A DNA stretch of 64,000 nucleotides from CAZOKZ01 sp964580585. GTDB lineage: Bacteria; Sumerlaeota; Sumerlaeia; SLMS01; JAHLLQ01. Every line of letters starts with the position of its first letter. The stretch's first letter is position 1. This document shows positions 37,059 to 46,058 of this stretch, one piece after another. Location of the stretch: positions 1 to 64,000 of the forward strand of contig CAZOKZ010000015.1 in the NCBI GenBank assembly GCA_964580585.1, in the 5' to 3' direction. The notes beneath the pieces are model-generated. The model made no database searches. It was not told where the DNA came from and saw nothing but the letters and a program-made list of their open reading frames with translations. Made by a program: the position numbers and the translations under genes.

Positions 37059-38000
37059 ATGCGCATGAATTCATCCCGATTGATCGATCGCGCCATGCGA
37101 AAGCTGGCACCGCGTAGCGTTTACCGAATCTATCATCGTGGTTTGGAAGGCGCCAAACCCGCGAACCAGATCATTTCATTTCCTAAATGCGGACGTACTT
37201 GGGTGCGGATGATGCTGGGCAAAGCGTTGTGGGAAATGGCGGGCAAACCGGACGAGACCGACACAAAAACACTGGTTAATTTGTTCGACGCCACGCGGAT
37301 TTTGCGCGCGCGCGATATTGTCGTAGCACACGATGACAATCCTCAGTGGAAAAAACCCGATGAGCTGGAGAAAGATAAATCGAAGTTCGCCGCTCACAAG
37401 GTCGTGTTGCTGATTCGCGATCCGCGCGACGTGGTAGTTTCTTTGTTTTTCGAGCACACCAAGCGAGTGGACCTTTATACCGATCTGGTGAAGAAAAGCC
37501 CCGACATGGCGGCGTTCCAGAATCGCATCCATCGCTACGAAGGCGACGTTCACGCGTTTATTCGCGAGGAAATCGGCAGCCTGGCGTCCATCGTCGAGTA
37601 CTTGAACATCTGGGAACGCAATCGACAGGCAACACGCGGCACACTGGTTGTCCGGTACGAGGATTTGCACGCCAATGCGGCGCTGGAACTACGACGTATC
37701 CTGGAGTTTCTCGATTACTCTGCTATCCCCGACGAGGTCATTCAACGTAGTGTAGAATTTTGCGCGTTCGACAATATGCGCAAAATCGAATCGACTGCAA
37801 AAACGGATGCTTTCGTTCTGAAAGCCGCCGACCTCACGGACACCGAATCGTTCAAAACGCGAAAGGGCAAAATCGGCGGCTTTCGCGATTATTTGAATGA
37901 AGAAGATATCGCGTGGATGGATGCGCTGATCGATGAAAAACTTTCTCCCGCGTTCAATTGCTACAAGGCACAGGTAATCTTTAAGAAAACATCGGGATAA
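37059..38000 (+). CDS. sulfotransferase domain protein
   Basis: 313 aa (start 37059, or the ATG two codons later at 37065). Sulfotransferases move sulfate from PAPS to hydroxyl groups. The 5'-phosphosulfate loop is SFPKCGRTWVRMMLGK near residue 40 and the 3'-phosphate site is VVLLIRDPRDVVVSLF near residue 108, followed by VVRYEDLHANAALELRRIL. This resembles the Sulfotransfer_1 domain family rather than the heparan type. Its 3' end overlaps the convergent, broken acyltransferase gene by 20 bp. Together with two sulfotransferases in the operon at 55.8-57.4 kb it suggests sulfated surface glycans. Confidence 0.88.
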   Translation: MRMNSSRLIDRAMRKLAPRSVYRIYHRGLEGAKPANQIISFPKCGRTWVRMMLGKALWEMAGKPDETDTKTLVNLFDATRILRARDIVVAHDDNPQWKKPDELEKDKSKFAAHKVVLLIRDPRDVVVSLFFEHTKRVDLYTDLVKKSPDMAAFQNRIHRYEGDVHAFIREEIGSLASIVEYLNIWERNRQATRGTLVVRYEDLHANAALELRRILEFLDYSAIPDEVIQRSVEFCAFDNMRKIESTAKTDAFVLKAADLTDTESFKTRKGKIGGFRDYLNEEDIAWMDALIDEKLSPAFNCYKAQVIFKKTSG

Positions 38001-39030
38001 GCGGATGATCCGGGCGGAATCTCGTCACCAGGTGCTTCCTCACAATGGCTTGTTGAGCCAAGGTCATTGCCACGCCAAATCCCAGAATAAAAGTCGTCTT
38101 CGCCGCAAATCCCAACAAACTTCCGTTGGGATTTCCAATCGTATAACGCCAAAGAAAAACACCCAAAATATGCCATAAGTAAATCCACAATGAACTCGAC
38201 GAAATCCATACAATGATTTCTTGAATCCGATGTCTAAAACTTTTGATATTTCGGCACCATAAATAAACGGCGTTCAACGCAAAGAACGCGTAGAATAAAT
38301 AATAGTATCGAGGTGGATATTTGAAACTCTGTGTTGAGACAAAATGTCCAGCTTCCGTAAACTTCCAAACAGCTAGGACCAAATAAAATACGAACGAGAT
38401 AATCGATATGATAGCGATTTGCCGGTTCGAGAGATTCGCAAGGCGCATCCCATACAGGTAAAGAATCGAATAAGGTATAATGAGCAAAATATATTAAATG
38501 AACAGAGGCTTAATCGTCGGAGGGATGTTGACCATCAGTGGCGTGAGAACCAGTTCGTACACCAAATACAATCCTAGCAAACTCAGAAAATATTTGGCAT
38601 CCGACATCTTCGAGTTCCGTATTTTTATTGCGGCGGGAGTTATTAGAGCGAGGAAGATATAGACTTTAAAAATCCAAACATAACCAATCCCCTTGTAAAA
38701 TGTGAACGAAGAAACGATTTTCGAAACAGTAAAGGGGAACCCTTCATTCAAGGCTTTGCCAGCCAAAAAAAATGCGACAAAGAAAAACGCCAGAAAGGTC
38801 CAGGCGGGAACAATTAATCGAAAGAGCCGTTTTTTGTAGAACGATATGAGCGACAGTTCCCGCGTCGAATAAATGTAGGCGTGCGTCAACGCTGACGCGA
38901 CAATCAACAGAGGCGTGCCGAAATTCCTGAGCTGAAACAACCACTGAGGTGGATTCGCATGGGCGACCATGATAATCAGCACCCCGAGGAAACGCATTAA
39001 ATCGAGATGGATGATTCTCGCTTTGCTCAC
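37981..39030 (-). pseudogene. acyltransferase 3 family gene interrupted by an in-frame TAA
   Basis: Read through, the frame gives about 348 aa with ten or so hydrophobic helices and the acyltransferase-3 (OafA/NodX-like) look: IIHLDLMRFLGVLIIMVAH at the N-terminus and SSSSLWIYLWHILGVFLW near the C-terminus. One TAA at 38494-38496 splits it after IKPLFI; the next residues in the same frame continue YILLIIPYSILYLYG. The start is the GTG at 39028-39030 behind GGAG. A family member would O-acylate a surface sugar. This is a single nonsense change, not a frameshift, so it could be recent decay, a sequencing error or a recoded stop. The 3' end overlaps the sulfotransferase gene by 20 bp. Confidence 0.8.
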
Positions 39031-39246
39031 GAGTTACTCCAATAAAGACAAACGAACAGTTCTGTCCGCCTGCCATTTACAAATTTGCTCCGCCAACTGA
39101 ATTAACCGTGACCGTTTGAAACCAATCCCCTCCTCCAAAGTCAAGTACATGGGCACCACCACTTTATTCGAACCTCGACGCTGCGCACGAGCGGCCTCTG
39201 TGACAAGCTGCACTTGTTGCCTGATGCATTTTCTGGAAAGAGAAGA

Positions 39247-39276
39247 AACCGCGAATGGACGCGAATGAACGCGAAT
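39247..39276 (+). repeat. left inverted repeat of the GxxExxY cassette
   Basis: A 30-bp repeat built from the word CGCGAATGRA in tandem. Its reverse complement matches 39684-39713 at 27 of 30 positions. The GxxExxY start codon lies inside it. Confidence 0.85.
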
Positions 39277-39668
39277 TGATTTTGAAGGACGAGGTGTACG
39301 CTCTTGTTGGAGCGGCGATGGAAGTGAGTAATGAACTGGGGGCGGGTTTTTTGGAAGCGGTGTATCAGGAGGCGTTGGAGATGGAACTCGGGGAGCGAAT
39401 GATTCCTTTTGCCGCGCAGGTTCCGATTCACATTTCTTACAAAGGCCGAATGCTCTCCAAGACCTACATCCCGGACATTATCTGCTTTGATCAAGTGATC
39501 GTTGAGATCAAGGCTATCAAACAACTCACTTCCGTTGATGAAGCACAGCTTCTCAATTACTTGAAAGCGACGGGCAAGCCGGTGGGTGTTTTGCTGAACT
39601 TTGGCTCTCCAAAACTGGAATGGAAGCGCATGGTGTTTACGCGTTCAAAAATAAGGAACCGCGAATGA
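39255..39668 (+). CDS. GxxExxY family protein (PD-(D/E)XK-like)
   Basis: 137 aa. The naming motif is seen in GAGFLEAVYQEAL near residue 33, and the nuclease-like core follows: YIPDIICFDQVIVEIKAIKQL, with Asp at the start and the E-x-K pair of a PD-(D/E)XK fold. The family is widespread in uncultured and Bacteroidetes-like genomes; function is unknown, and mobility is often suspected. Both protein ends are encoded by repeat DNA: MDANERE by the left inverted repeat and NRE by a further partial copy of the same word at 39657-39676. That ties the gene to the repeat. Neighbours are a broken acyltransferase and Hsp70. Confidence 0.88.
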   Translation: MDANERELILKDEVYALVGAAMEVSNELGAGFLEAVYQEALEMELGERMIPFAAQVPIHISYKGRMLSKTYIPDIICFDQVIVEIKAIKQLTSVDEAQLLNYLKATGKPVGVLLNFGSPKLEWKRMVFTRSKIRNRE

Positions 39669-39683
39669 ACGCGAATTTCGGCT

Positions 39684-39713
39684 ATTGGCGTTCATTGGCG
39701 TCCATTCGTGGTT
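39684..39713 (-). repeat. right inverted repeat of the GxxExxY cassette
   Basis: Matches the reverse complement of 39247-39276 at 27 of 30 positions. The unit between the outer ends is about 467 bp and contains only the GxxExxY gene. Confidence 0.85.
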
Positions 39714-39781
39714 AAACAGCAAGGCGAGCGATGAGTTTATTTCTCTCTATAACTGTTTGAATCTAAGAGATTCTCGATCAC

Positions 39782-41647
39782 TCATTCCTCGTGATGGCGC
39801 ACGTTGAATTCCAGATTGTGCGTGTTCTCCGTCCCTCGTTCGACGACGCCGAGTTCCAACACGCCGATTTCCGTCAGATGCGAACGCAAATCCACCTCGA
39901 CGCCTTCGCCTTCCACATCACCGGGTTTGGCTTCGCCCACGATTGTTTCGAGCGGATTGTGTTCCTCGAAACGTTCCGCGTCGTGATCGAACACGCCACC
40001 GGGCTCGTCGTCGCGACGCGTCGTGGAACTGAAGAAGCGAAACTCAACGGGCTCGCCTTTCCACATACACAGATCGATTTCGCGCCCGGAAATATCGCAC
40101 GTGGTGCCTTCCTCCATGCCGTAGGGCACGACGCAGAATAGCTTGATCGGCGGCGTCATACCCGGCACAGCAGGCATCGGTGGCTCGAAACCCACGTAAT
40201 AACTGCGCGGGCTGCCCGCGCGTATGCGCACGCCTTGTCCCTGACGCGCTACGCCCAGATACGCGGCTCCACGCGAAACGGCCAGATCGAGGTCCGTCCC
40301 CACCAAAACACCGGGCAACGGACGGCTCGCATCACGGCACCAGTTGGCAACAACTTCGTACATGCGTTGGCGTAACGGTTCGGCGTGGAATACCCCACCA
40401 TTGAAAAGGATTTTTGTCGGCAACACCGGCTGTCCCGGTTCGTGTCCAGGAATCACATCGGCAGCCGCGTCTTGCTGCATGCCGAGGAACCGCGCCAGAT
40501 GACGTGTCACCGCCCCATCGGTCGCGTAGGGCAATCCTGCGCCCCGGAAACCGGCGCGTTTGGCGCGCATGGGGCGATCGCTGAACGCGCAACGTGGGAA
40601 AAAGCCGTTGAGCAGCAACTGATCGAGCCCTTCGCGTTTGAGCGCCGTGCGAATCGTGCCACCGATCACACTGCTCCCCCGCCCAAGGATCGCGATGGGA
40701 TGCTCCGCGAGCGATTCATCGGCCAGCAGGCGCTCTTTGCCTGCGCGACATTGTTGCGTAAGCGCCAGCAGTTGGAAGGCATCGAGCTTCGTGCCGCGTT
40801 CCTGTTCGAGTTGCTGGGCCAACGCATACGCCAGCGCCAGGTCCATGTTATCGCCACCGAGCAAGATGTGCTCGCCAACGGCAACGCGCCGCAATTGTAA
40901 CTCGCCGTCTTCTTCGGTCACGACGATCAGCGAAAAATCCGTCGTACCACCGCCCACATCGACGACCAGCACGAGATCGCCAACCGAAACGCGATCGCGC
41001 CATTTATCGCCACAAGCTTCGACCCAGGAATAGAACGCCGCCTGGGGTTCTTCAAGCAAATGCAAATTCGTGAACCCGGCTCGTTGCGCGGCGGCCACGG
41101 TCAAGTTGCGCGCCTCGGCATCGAAGGAAGCCGGAACACAAAGCGTGATTTCCTGGTTTTCGAGTCGAAGCGACGGGTCGTCTTTTGCGCGTTCGTAATT
41201 CCACGCTTCGCGCAAATGTTCGAGCACCATGCGCCCCACCTCGGCGGGTGAACGTTTGGCGTCTTCCTCGGTGCTTTGCCACGGCAGGATCGGTTCCTCG
41301 CGCGCCACGCCCCCATGACACAGCCACGATTTGCTGGAATGAATAAAACGCGAAGGCACCTTGGCGCCTTGCTCCTGAGCGAAACGACCGATTGCCACTT
41401 TGTGTTCGGCACGCCAGGGAAGATGCAGACTATCGGGTGGTAATTCCGAACCGCCCGCCACGTAAACCGCCGATGGCAGTGTCGGGCGTGCTTCCACGGC
41501 CCCCGGTGCGATGACTTGCGGTACGGGAAATTCAGCCACGGGAATCGCAGAGCCATCGTTTTGAACTTCGTTCAGATCGACAAATGACAACGTGCTGTTG
41601 GTCGTCCCTAAATCGATTCCCACAATATATCGTGAATTGTTACTCAT
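39782..41647 (-). CDS. Hsp70/DnaK-like family protein
   Basis: 621 aa. Actin-like ATPase fold motifs: VGIDLGTTNSTLSFVD (phosphate 1) at the N-terminus, VLVVDVGGGTTDFSLIVV (phosphate 2), NLHLLEEPQAAFYSW (connect region) and ILFNGGVFHAEPLRQR (adenosine site). It differs from DnaK in having long insertions, no recognisable substrate-binding lid and a short beta-rich C-terminus. It belongs to the divergent Hsp70 type that is paired with DUF2760. The ATG at 41647 lies 27 bp after the DUF2760 stop. Client and role are unknown; a chaperone function is inferred from the fold. Confidence 0.87.
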   Translation of the reverse strand: MSNNSRYIVGIDLGTTNSTLSFVDLNEVQNDGSAIPVAEFPVPQVIAPGAVEARPTLPSAVYVAGGSELPPDSLHLPWRAEHKVAIGRFAQEQGAKVPSRFIHSSKSWLCHGGVAREEPILPWQSTEEDAKRSPAEVGRMVLEHLREAWNYERAKDDPSLRLENQEITLCVPASFDAEARNLTVAAAQRAGFTNLHLLEEPQAAFYSWVEACGDKWRDRVSVGDLVLVVDVGGGTTDFSLIVVTEEDGELQLRRVAVGEHILLGGDNMDLALAYALAQQLEQERGTKLDAFQLLALTQQCRAGKERLLADESLAEHPIAILGRGSSVIGGTIRTALKREGLDQLLLNGFFPRCAFSDRPMRAKRAGFRGAGLPYATDGAVTRHLARFLGMQQDAAADVIPGHEPGQPVLPTKILFNGGVFHAEPLRQRMYEVVANWCRDASRPLPGVLVGTDLDLAVSRGAAYLGVARQGQGVRIRAGSPRSYYVGFEPPMPAVPGMTPPIKLFCVVPYGMEEGTTCDISGREIDLCMWKGEPVEFRFFSSTTRRDDEPGGVFDHDAERFEEHNPLETIVGEAKPGDVEGEGVEVDLRSHLTEIGVLELGVVERGTENTHNLEFNVRHHEE

Positions 41648-41674
41648 TATTTGATCTCACTTTCCAACACAAGT

Positions 41675-42172
41675 TCAACCCACTTGAACTTCGGCGGGCG
41701 CAACAATGTGTGCGTCGGCTTCCGGTGGCACGGTCGGCAGATGAATTTCCGCCACGCGCCAACCGCGATGGTTCAACGTTCCTTTGTATGGCGCGTCGCC
41801 CGTAATATTTCCCACCAAGGAAATGGCAGAAGCATCGAATCCGGCTTCGACCGTTACGTGTGCGCCTTCTTCCGAAGCATGAACGCGTTCGAGTTTCATG
41901 CGATCGGTCAGAACTTTCCGGCACCCCTCGTGAATCGGGCGAACAGCAGCCCCCACATCGGCATCGGAAAACGAAACGATGTCTTCCATCAAAAAATCTA
42001 CCAAACGGCCTTCTTTTTGAAGAATACCGAGTAGTTGAATTGCAGGTTCAGACGATCCTTGAAACGCCATTGCAGGCGGAGCAGCCACAGGAGCCGCCGC
42101 GTCGCCAGCCACCGAGACATCGCCGTGCATCAAGACGCGAAAGAACGCTTTTATCGCTTGGATCAAGTGCAT
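41675..42172 (-). CDS. DUF2760 domain protein, partner of the Hsp70-like gene
   Basis: About 165 aa from the ATG at 42172 (MHLIQAIKAFFRVL); the frame continues to 42268 without support. The DUF2760 pattern is visible: AIQLLGILQKEGRLVDFLME, ADVGAAVRPIHEGCRKVL and APYKGTLNHRGWRVAEIHLP. An Ala/Pro linker sits between the N-terminal amphipathic helix and the domain. DUF2760 genes are typically next to a divergent Hsp70 gene, as here, so the two probably work together. It is the first gene of that two-gene operon; the terminator of the glycan operon lies about 140 bp upstream. Confidence 0.85.
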   Translation of the reverse strand: MHLIQAIKAFFRVLMHGDVSVAGDAAAPVAAPPAMAFQGSSEPAIQLLGILQKEGRLVDFLMEDIVSFSDADVGAAVRPIHEGCRKVLTDRMKLERVHASEEGAHVTVEAGFDASAISLVGNITGDAPYKGTLNHRGWRVAEIHLPTVPPEADAHIVAPAEVQVG

Positions 42173-42317
42173 AATGTTGTTCCAAACTTTCGTTTGAATG
42201 GCCGGATTTATCCAACCGGCACCGCGAGGAGACCGCCCATGCGCGGACCGTGCAAGCACGAATGCCAATTGGATAAGCTGAAATAAATCGCGCGTTTTAT
42301 AGTCTGGAAACGAAAAA

Positions 42318-42338
42318 GCCCGGCAAAGTGCCGGGCTC
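42318..42338 (-). terminator. intrinsic terminator of the polysaccharide operon
   Basis: A perfect 9-bp stem (42318-42326 with 42330-42338), a 3-nt loop, then a T-run on the minus strand (A-run at 42314-42318 on the plus strand). It sits 27 bp after the last glycan gene, so it closes the 17-gene operon. Confidence 0.88.
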
Positions 42339-42364
42339 CATTTCGTCGTTTATTTTCAAAGATG

Positions 42365-43186
42365 TTATCGCATACTACGCTTTCGACGAGAGTCGTTGAC
42401 CTTCAAACGAATCAAGTGCTCGTAAATAGCCCGCATCCGGCAATAGTCCAATCCTTCGCGCCCATCAAGAAAACCGCGTTTTACAATGTATAAATACAGA
42501 AAAATAAATGTCGGCGCACAAGGCAACCAGCGACTGAATTGCTTTAACCACTGGCGCCGGGAAATGGGGTCTCGTAACACATCGGTCAAACGATATTGCG
42601 CTTGATTTGAACACCAATCATTGGCTTCCAACGATGAATAACGATCGTGTCGCGCAATCCACTCGGTCAGCCCTTTATCAAATGGATGATGTTCGTAATA
42701 ATGATGAAGCGCGGGGATATTTTTCATATGCAGCGGAGCTTTCTGACCATGACCGACTTCAATAAACTCGAACGAACCCGCTTTTGTCAAACGCGTCTGA
42801 TAAACGGGAAACCCACTGGCATACCGAATTGCGCGGCCACGAAAAAAAGTCATGGAAGCAAGATTGTAAGCAACCGCGCCCTGGTCGGGACGAAGCTTGT
42901 TTAGCTCGCGAATTAACTTCTTCGACAAACGTTCGTCGGCATCCAGATGCAAAACCCATTCGCCTGGTTTGAAATATTTCTTCAAGCCATAATTACGTTG
43001 ATCGGAAAATGAAACAAACGGACGCGATAGAATCTGAACATTCGGATATTTTTTCAGCAACTCTACCGTACGATCCGTCGAACAAGAGTCGATTACGACT
43101 AGACGTTTAACATGCTGAACGTTTTTCAGAAATCGCTCGACATGAAACTCTTCATTTTTTGTCAGTAGGAGAATTGAATATTTCAT
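42365..43186 (-). CDS. GT2 glycosyltransferase, WaaE/KdtX-like
   Basis: 273 aa. GT-A features: SILLLTKNEE at the N-terminus, LVVIDSCSTDRTVELL, and the metal site WVLHLDADERLSKKLI. The C-terminal hydrophobic stretch FIFLYLYIVKRGFLDGREG and its DGREGLDY end are typical of the WaaE/KdtX group, which add sugars to lipopolysaccharide core. The acceptor here is unknown. It is the last gene of the operon, 3 bp after the acetyltransferase gene and just ahead of the terminator. Confidence 0.88.
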   Translation of the reverse strand: MKYSILLLTKNEEFHVERFLKNVQHVKRLVVIDSCSTDRTVELLKKYPNVQILSRPFVSFSDQRNYGLKKYFKPGEWVLHLDADERLSKKLIRELNKLRPDQGAVAYNLASMTFFRGRAIRYASGFPVYQTRLTKAGSFEFIEVGHGQKAPLHMKNIPALHHYYEHHPFDKGLTEWIARHDRYSSLEANDWCSNQAQYRLTDVLRDPISRRQWLKQFSRWLPCAPTFIFLYLYIVKRGFLDGREGLDYCRMRAIYEHLIRLKVNDSRRKRSMR

Positions 43187-43189
43187 ACT

Positions 43190-43774
43190 TCAAGAACCGA
43201 CTCGGGTAAAGTTCCTTTTCCGTATGGGTTTACATGGATTTCCCGCACAAATCATCCAATCGGGCAAATCTTTGGAAACAAGCGACATTGCACCAACGAC
43301 GGTGCCTTCGCCAATCCGAACATTGAGCAAAACAAAAGAACGTGCACCGATAAATGCATCAGGACCTACTATTATTTTCCCCGTAACAAGAGGTAAACAT
43401 TCCGATGAAAGATCATGCGTCCCACAACAAAGGTAAGCCTGTTGAGCAACGGTACATCGTGCCTTTAGAATAACGGGAGCCAGATTATAGACATTGACTT
43501 CTGTACCAATACAAGCCCGGTGTTCCATCATTAAATTCCATGGCATATATATTTTTGCAGAAGCAGAAACAAATGGATTCCCTTTGATTTTAGCACCAAA
43601 TACTCTCAAAAGCAAGAGTCGCCATTTGTTCATAAATTTTGGTGTTGGTCGGAATAATAGGAGTGAACAGATATTCCACGCTAGAAGGCGCATTCTATCG
43701 GTCAACGACCATGGAGAAGAATAGGCGTCTTTCTGTTCATGCTTTTGATAATTTTTTGCTCTGTTATTTTTCAT
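43190..43774 (-). CDS. WcaF-like hexapeptide-repeat acetyltransferase
   Basis: 194 aa with a left-handed beta-helix: SASAKIYMPWNLMMEHRA, GTEVNVYNLAPVILKARCTV, then CCGTHDLSS, a mark of the WcaF group of colanic-acid acetyltransferases, and IIVGPDAFIGARSFVLLN. It would O-acetylate a sugar of the exported glycan. The first 25 residues are charged and not part of the helix. It overlaps the upstream GT4 gene by 4 bp (ATGA) and lies 3 bp before the last gene. Confidence 0.87.
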   Translation of the reverse strand: MKNNRAKNYQKHEQKDAYSSPWSLTDRMRLLAWNICSLLLFRPTPKFMNKWRLLLLRVFGAKIKGNPFVSASAKIYMPWNLMMEHRACIGTEVNVYNLAPVILKARCTVAQQAYLCCGTHDLSSECLPLVTGKIIVGPDAFIGARSFVLLNVRIGEGTVVGAMSLVSKDLPDWMICAGNPCKPIRKRNFTRVGS

Positions 43775-44895
43775 GATTTCAACAATTCTTCAAAATCTGC
43801 CAGATACATCTCGGCGACTTTTTCGTACGAATATTCCTGTGCCGTTTCAACGGCTCGATAACTCATTTTCTCAAGCTTGTTGGGATCGGATAAAGCTCTT
43901 TGAATCGTATTAGCCAACAAATTTACCGCATTCGGTGAACGATGATCGAAAGCCCATCCGTTTACACCATCTTGCAAATAATCCTGAAACACCTCCAGCG
44001 AAGAAACGATTGGAACAAGTCCCGTTGCCATTGCTTCGAGAGGTGCCACACCAAACGACTCTCCCTTTTCCGCCAATGATGGATAACAAAACAAATGGGC
44101 TTCATGAAATGCTTTGAGAAATTCGTGGCGTTCATAACGAGGAGGTAAAAAAGAAACATCAAAGCCTGATGCACGCCTTTTTATTTGAGAATAATACTTT
44201 TTTCCACCTCCGCCATCTTCCACTCGATGGGCACCCATAATAATAAGCTTTGAATTCTGTTTACGGGAGACTAATTTGTAGGCTTCTATTAACAACTCAA
44301 CGCCTTTTTCGGGATGAACACGACCTGCGTAAAATATAACTTTTTTTGATGGATATGATTTTGGTACTTTGGTGGGTTTGAATATGTTCACATTCACTGC
44401 GTTTGGAATCACACGAATCTTTGAAGATGCGGCAGGTATTTCCCGGGCAATCATTTCACGAATTGCATTGGAAACAGCAGAGAAACGATGCACACCTGCA
44501 CGATAATAAAGTTTCATCTGGCCTTTCGGGACTCGTTGAACATTTACGATGATTTTTGCATTCTTTGCGCGAAAGATTCTCAAAAATATTGGAAGCCAAA
44601 AAGCGTTGGTCACAATCACATCGGCAGGGTGAATCTGTACTAACTTCACAAATGAATACAAAATATCTTTCAGTATATTAATGTAGATATTTTTTGTGCT
44701 TCGCATATTCGTAGAGCGATAGATTGAAAAACAACTCTGAGGAGATTTTTTCATGCGTTCACCACACGCATAAAGTGTAACTTGGTGCCCTTGTTTCGCC
44801 ATTATTCCAGCAAGATCAAACCATATTCTCTCTACTGCTCCGCACTTAGCGGGAGGTACTGAGAGAAACGGACCAGTAACAATAGCGATTCTCAA
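43771..44895 (-). CDS. GT4 glycosyltransferase
   Basis: 374 aa, GT-B fold. The N-terminus has VPPAKCGAVERIWFDLAG, the form seen in the GT4 group with a PPxxxGGxER signature; the gene at 49590 shares it. The C-terminal donor site is FYAGRVHPEKGVELLIEAY with the E-x7-E motif in EKGESFGVAPLEAMATG. Retaining enzymes with this layout use nucleotide-sugars; the sugar cannot be told. It overlaps both neighbouring genes by 4 bp. Confidence 0.9.
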   Translation of the reverse strand: MRIAIVTGPFLSVPPAKCGAVERIWFDLAGIMAKQGHQVTLYACGERMKKSPQSCFSIYRSTNMRSTKNIYINILKDILYSFVKLVQIHPADVIVTNAFWLPIFLRIFRAKNAKIIVNVQRVPKGQMKLYYRAGVHRFSAVSNAIREMIAREIPAASSKIRVIPNAVNVNIFKPTKVPKSYPSKKVIFYAGRVHPEKGVELLIEAYKLVSRKQNSKLIIMGAHRVEDGGGGKKYYSQIKRRASGFDVSFLPPRYERHEFLKAFHEAHLFCYPSLAEKGESFGVAPLEAMATGLVPIVSSLEVFQDYLQDGVNGWAFDHRSPNAVNLLANTIQRALSDPNKLEKMSYRAVETAQEYSYEKVAEMYLADFEELLKS

Positions 44896-46058
44896 TCTAA
44901 CCTCACAAAATCCGGTTTATCACACTGACCTAATATCCATCTATATAATAAAGTCATATTCTCCGCTATTTCTACCCATTCATATTTCGATGCGAGCGTT
45001 CGCGCATTTTCGGACATTTCAGTCCATTTGGAACTGTTAAGATTCATTGCTGAAGCAAGTGTTTTCGTCAACTCATCGCCCCCAAGCTCAATCCACCAAC
45101 CACAATCATGGTTCTCGATTTCTTCCCATGGCGTAAACTTTGTTGTGATCACGGGTACACCAAATGCCAGTGCTTCAAGCACAACAATGCCAAAGTTTTC
45201 AGAAAAAGACGGGAGTACCATTATTTTTGCCGAATTATACAAATCATTCTTATCTTCGCCTTCAACATTTCCAACAAACAGCATCGACGCCGCAAGACCT
45301 CTATCATGAACTTTCTTTTCCAAGGACTCCTTATATCCTTTATCGTCAACAGGACCTGCCAATATTATTTGCCATTTTTGATGATAAGTTGAGAGTGCAG
45401 CCCAACTTTCTACAAGTAAGTCTAATCCTTTTTTTTCATGAATCCGAGATATGAACAAAATAATATTTTTACCATTACGCTCTCTCATTTCAAAAGAACA
45501 TTCAGTGTGAACCGAATCCAAATCAATGCCATTCGGAAGAATCGCAACAGGATTCGTCAGCCCTAACGATCTTATTCCTGAATACTCTGCATTCGATGTG
45601 GCATGTAGCACATTCGCTGATTTCAAGTTATTCTTTTCATACAGAGACCAGGCAATTTTTTTTAATACTTTGCTTTGATTCAAAGCCCAACGATCTAACA
45701 TTCCACGAGGAGAAACAACTAGGGGGCGAGAATATTTTTTCGCAAAACAGCGTGCGCAATAATTTGGATACATCCACAGGCCATGGCTATGAATAAGGTC
45801 GAATGAGGCAACAATCTTGTTTAATTTACCGGCATATTCTTTTGAATAACCTTTAAATTTCTTTGCAAGCGTGCCAGCTTCTATTGATGTAAACGACAGA
45901 TTGGTGCCACCTACCTGAGCACCCAAATTATCGTAATTTTGCGTTAGGATATGTGAATCTATTCCGTTAGAGTTGAGAAATCTTGATAGCGAAGTAACAG
46001 ACCGTGCAGGTCCTCCCGTGAATTCATTAATACTGGAGACAATATGCAAGACTCTCAT
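44892..46058 (-). CDS. GT4 glycosyltransferase
   Basis: 388 aa, GT-B fold. The N-terminal Gly-rich loop is SINEFTGGPARSVTSLS, with DLIHSHGLWMYPNYCARCF following. The donor domain has ILFISRIHEKKGLDLLVES and the E-x7-E in FSENFGIVVLEALAFG. The gene is AT-rich in composition, unlike genes outside the operon. Stop and start codons overlap with both neighbours by 4 bp, a sign of translational coupling. Confidence 0.9.
   Translation of the reverse strand: MRVLHIVSSINEFTGGPARSVTSLSRFLNSNGIDSHILTQNYDNLGAQVGGTNLSFTSIEAGTLAKKFKGYSKEYAGKLNKIVASFDLIHSHGLWMYPNYCARCFAKKYSRPLVVSPRGMLDRWALNQSKVLKKIAWSLYEKNNLKSANVLHATSNAEYSGIRSLGLTNPVAILPNGIDLDSVHTECSFEMRERNGKNIILFISRIHEKKGLDLLVESWAALSTYHQKWQIILAGPVDDKGYKESLEKKVHDRGLAASMLFVGNVEGEDKNDLYNSAKIMVLPSFSENFGIVVLEALAFGVPVITTKFTPWEEIENHDCGWWIELGGDELTKTLASAMNLNSSKWTEMSENARTLASKYEWVEIAENMTLLYRWILGQCDKPDFVRLD

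Noticed and set aside
38485..38487. Start of a separate small membrane protein at 37981-38487
   Set aside because: It is in the same frame as the upstream acyltransferase part and completes that family; better read as the second half of a split gene.
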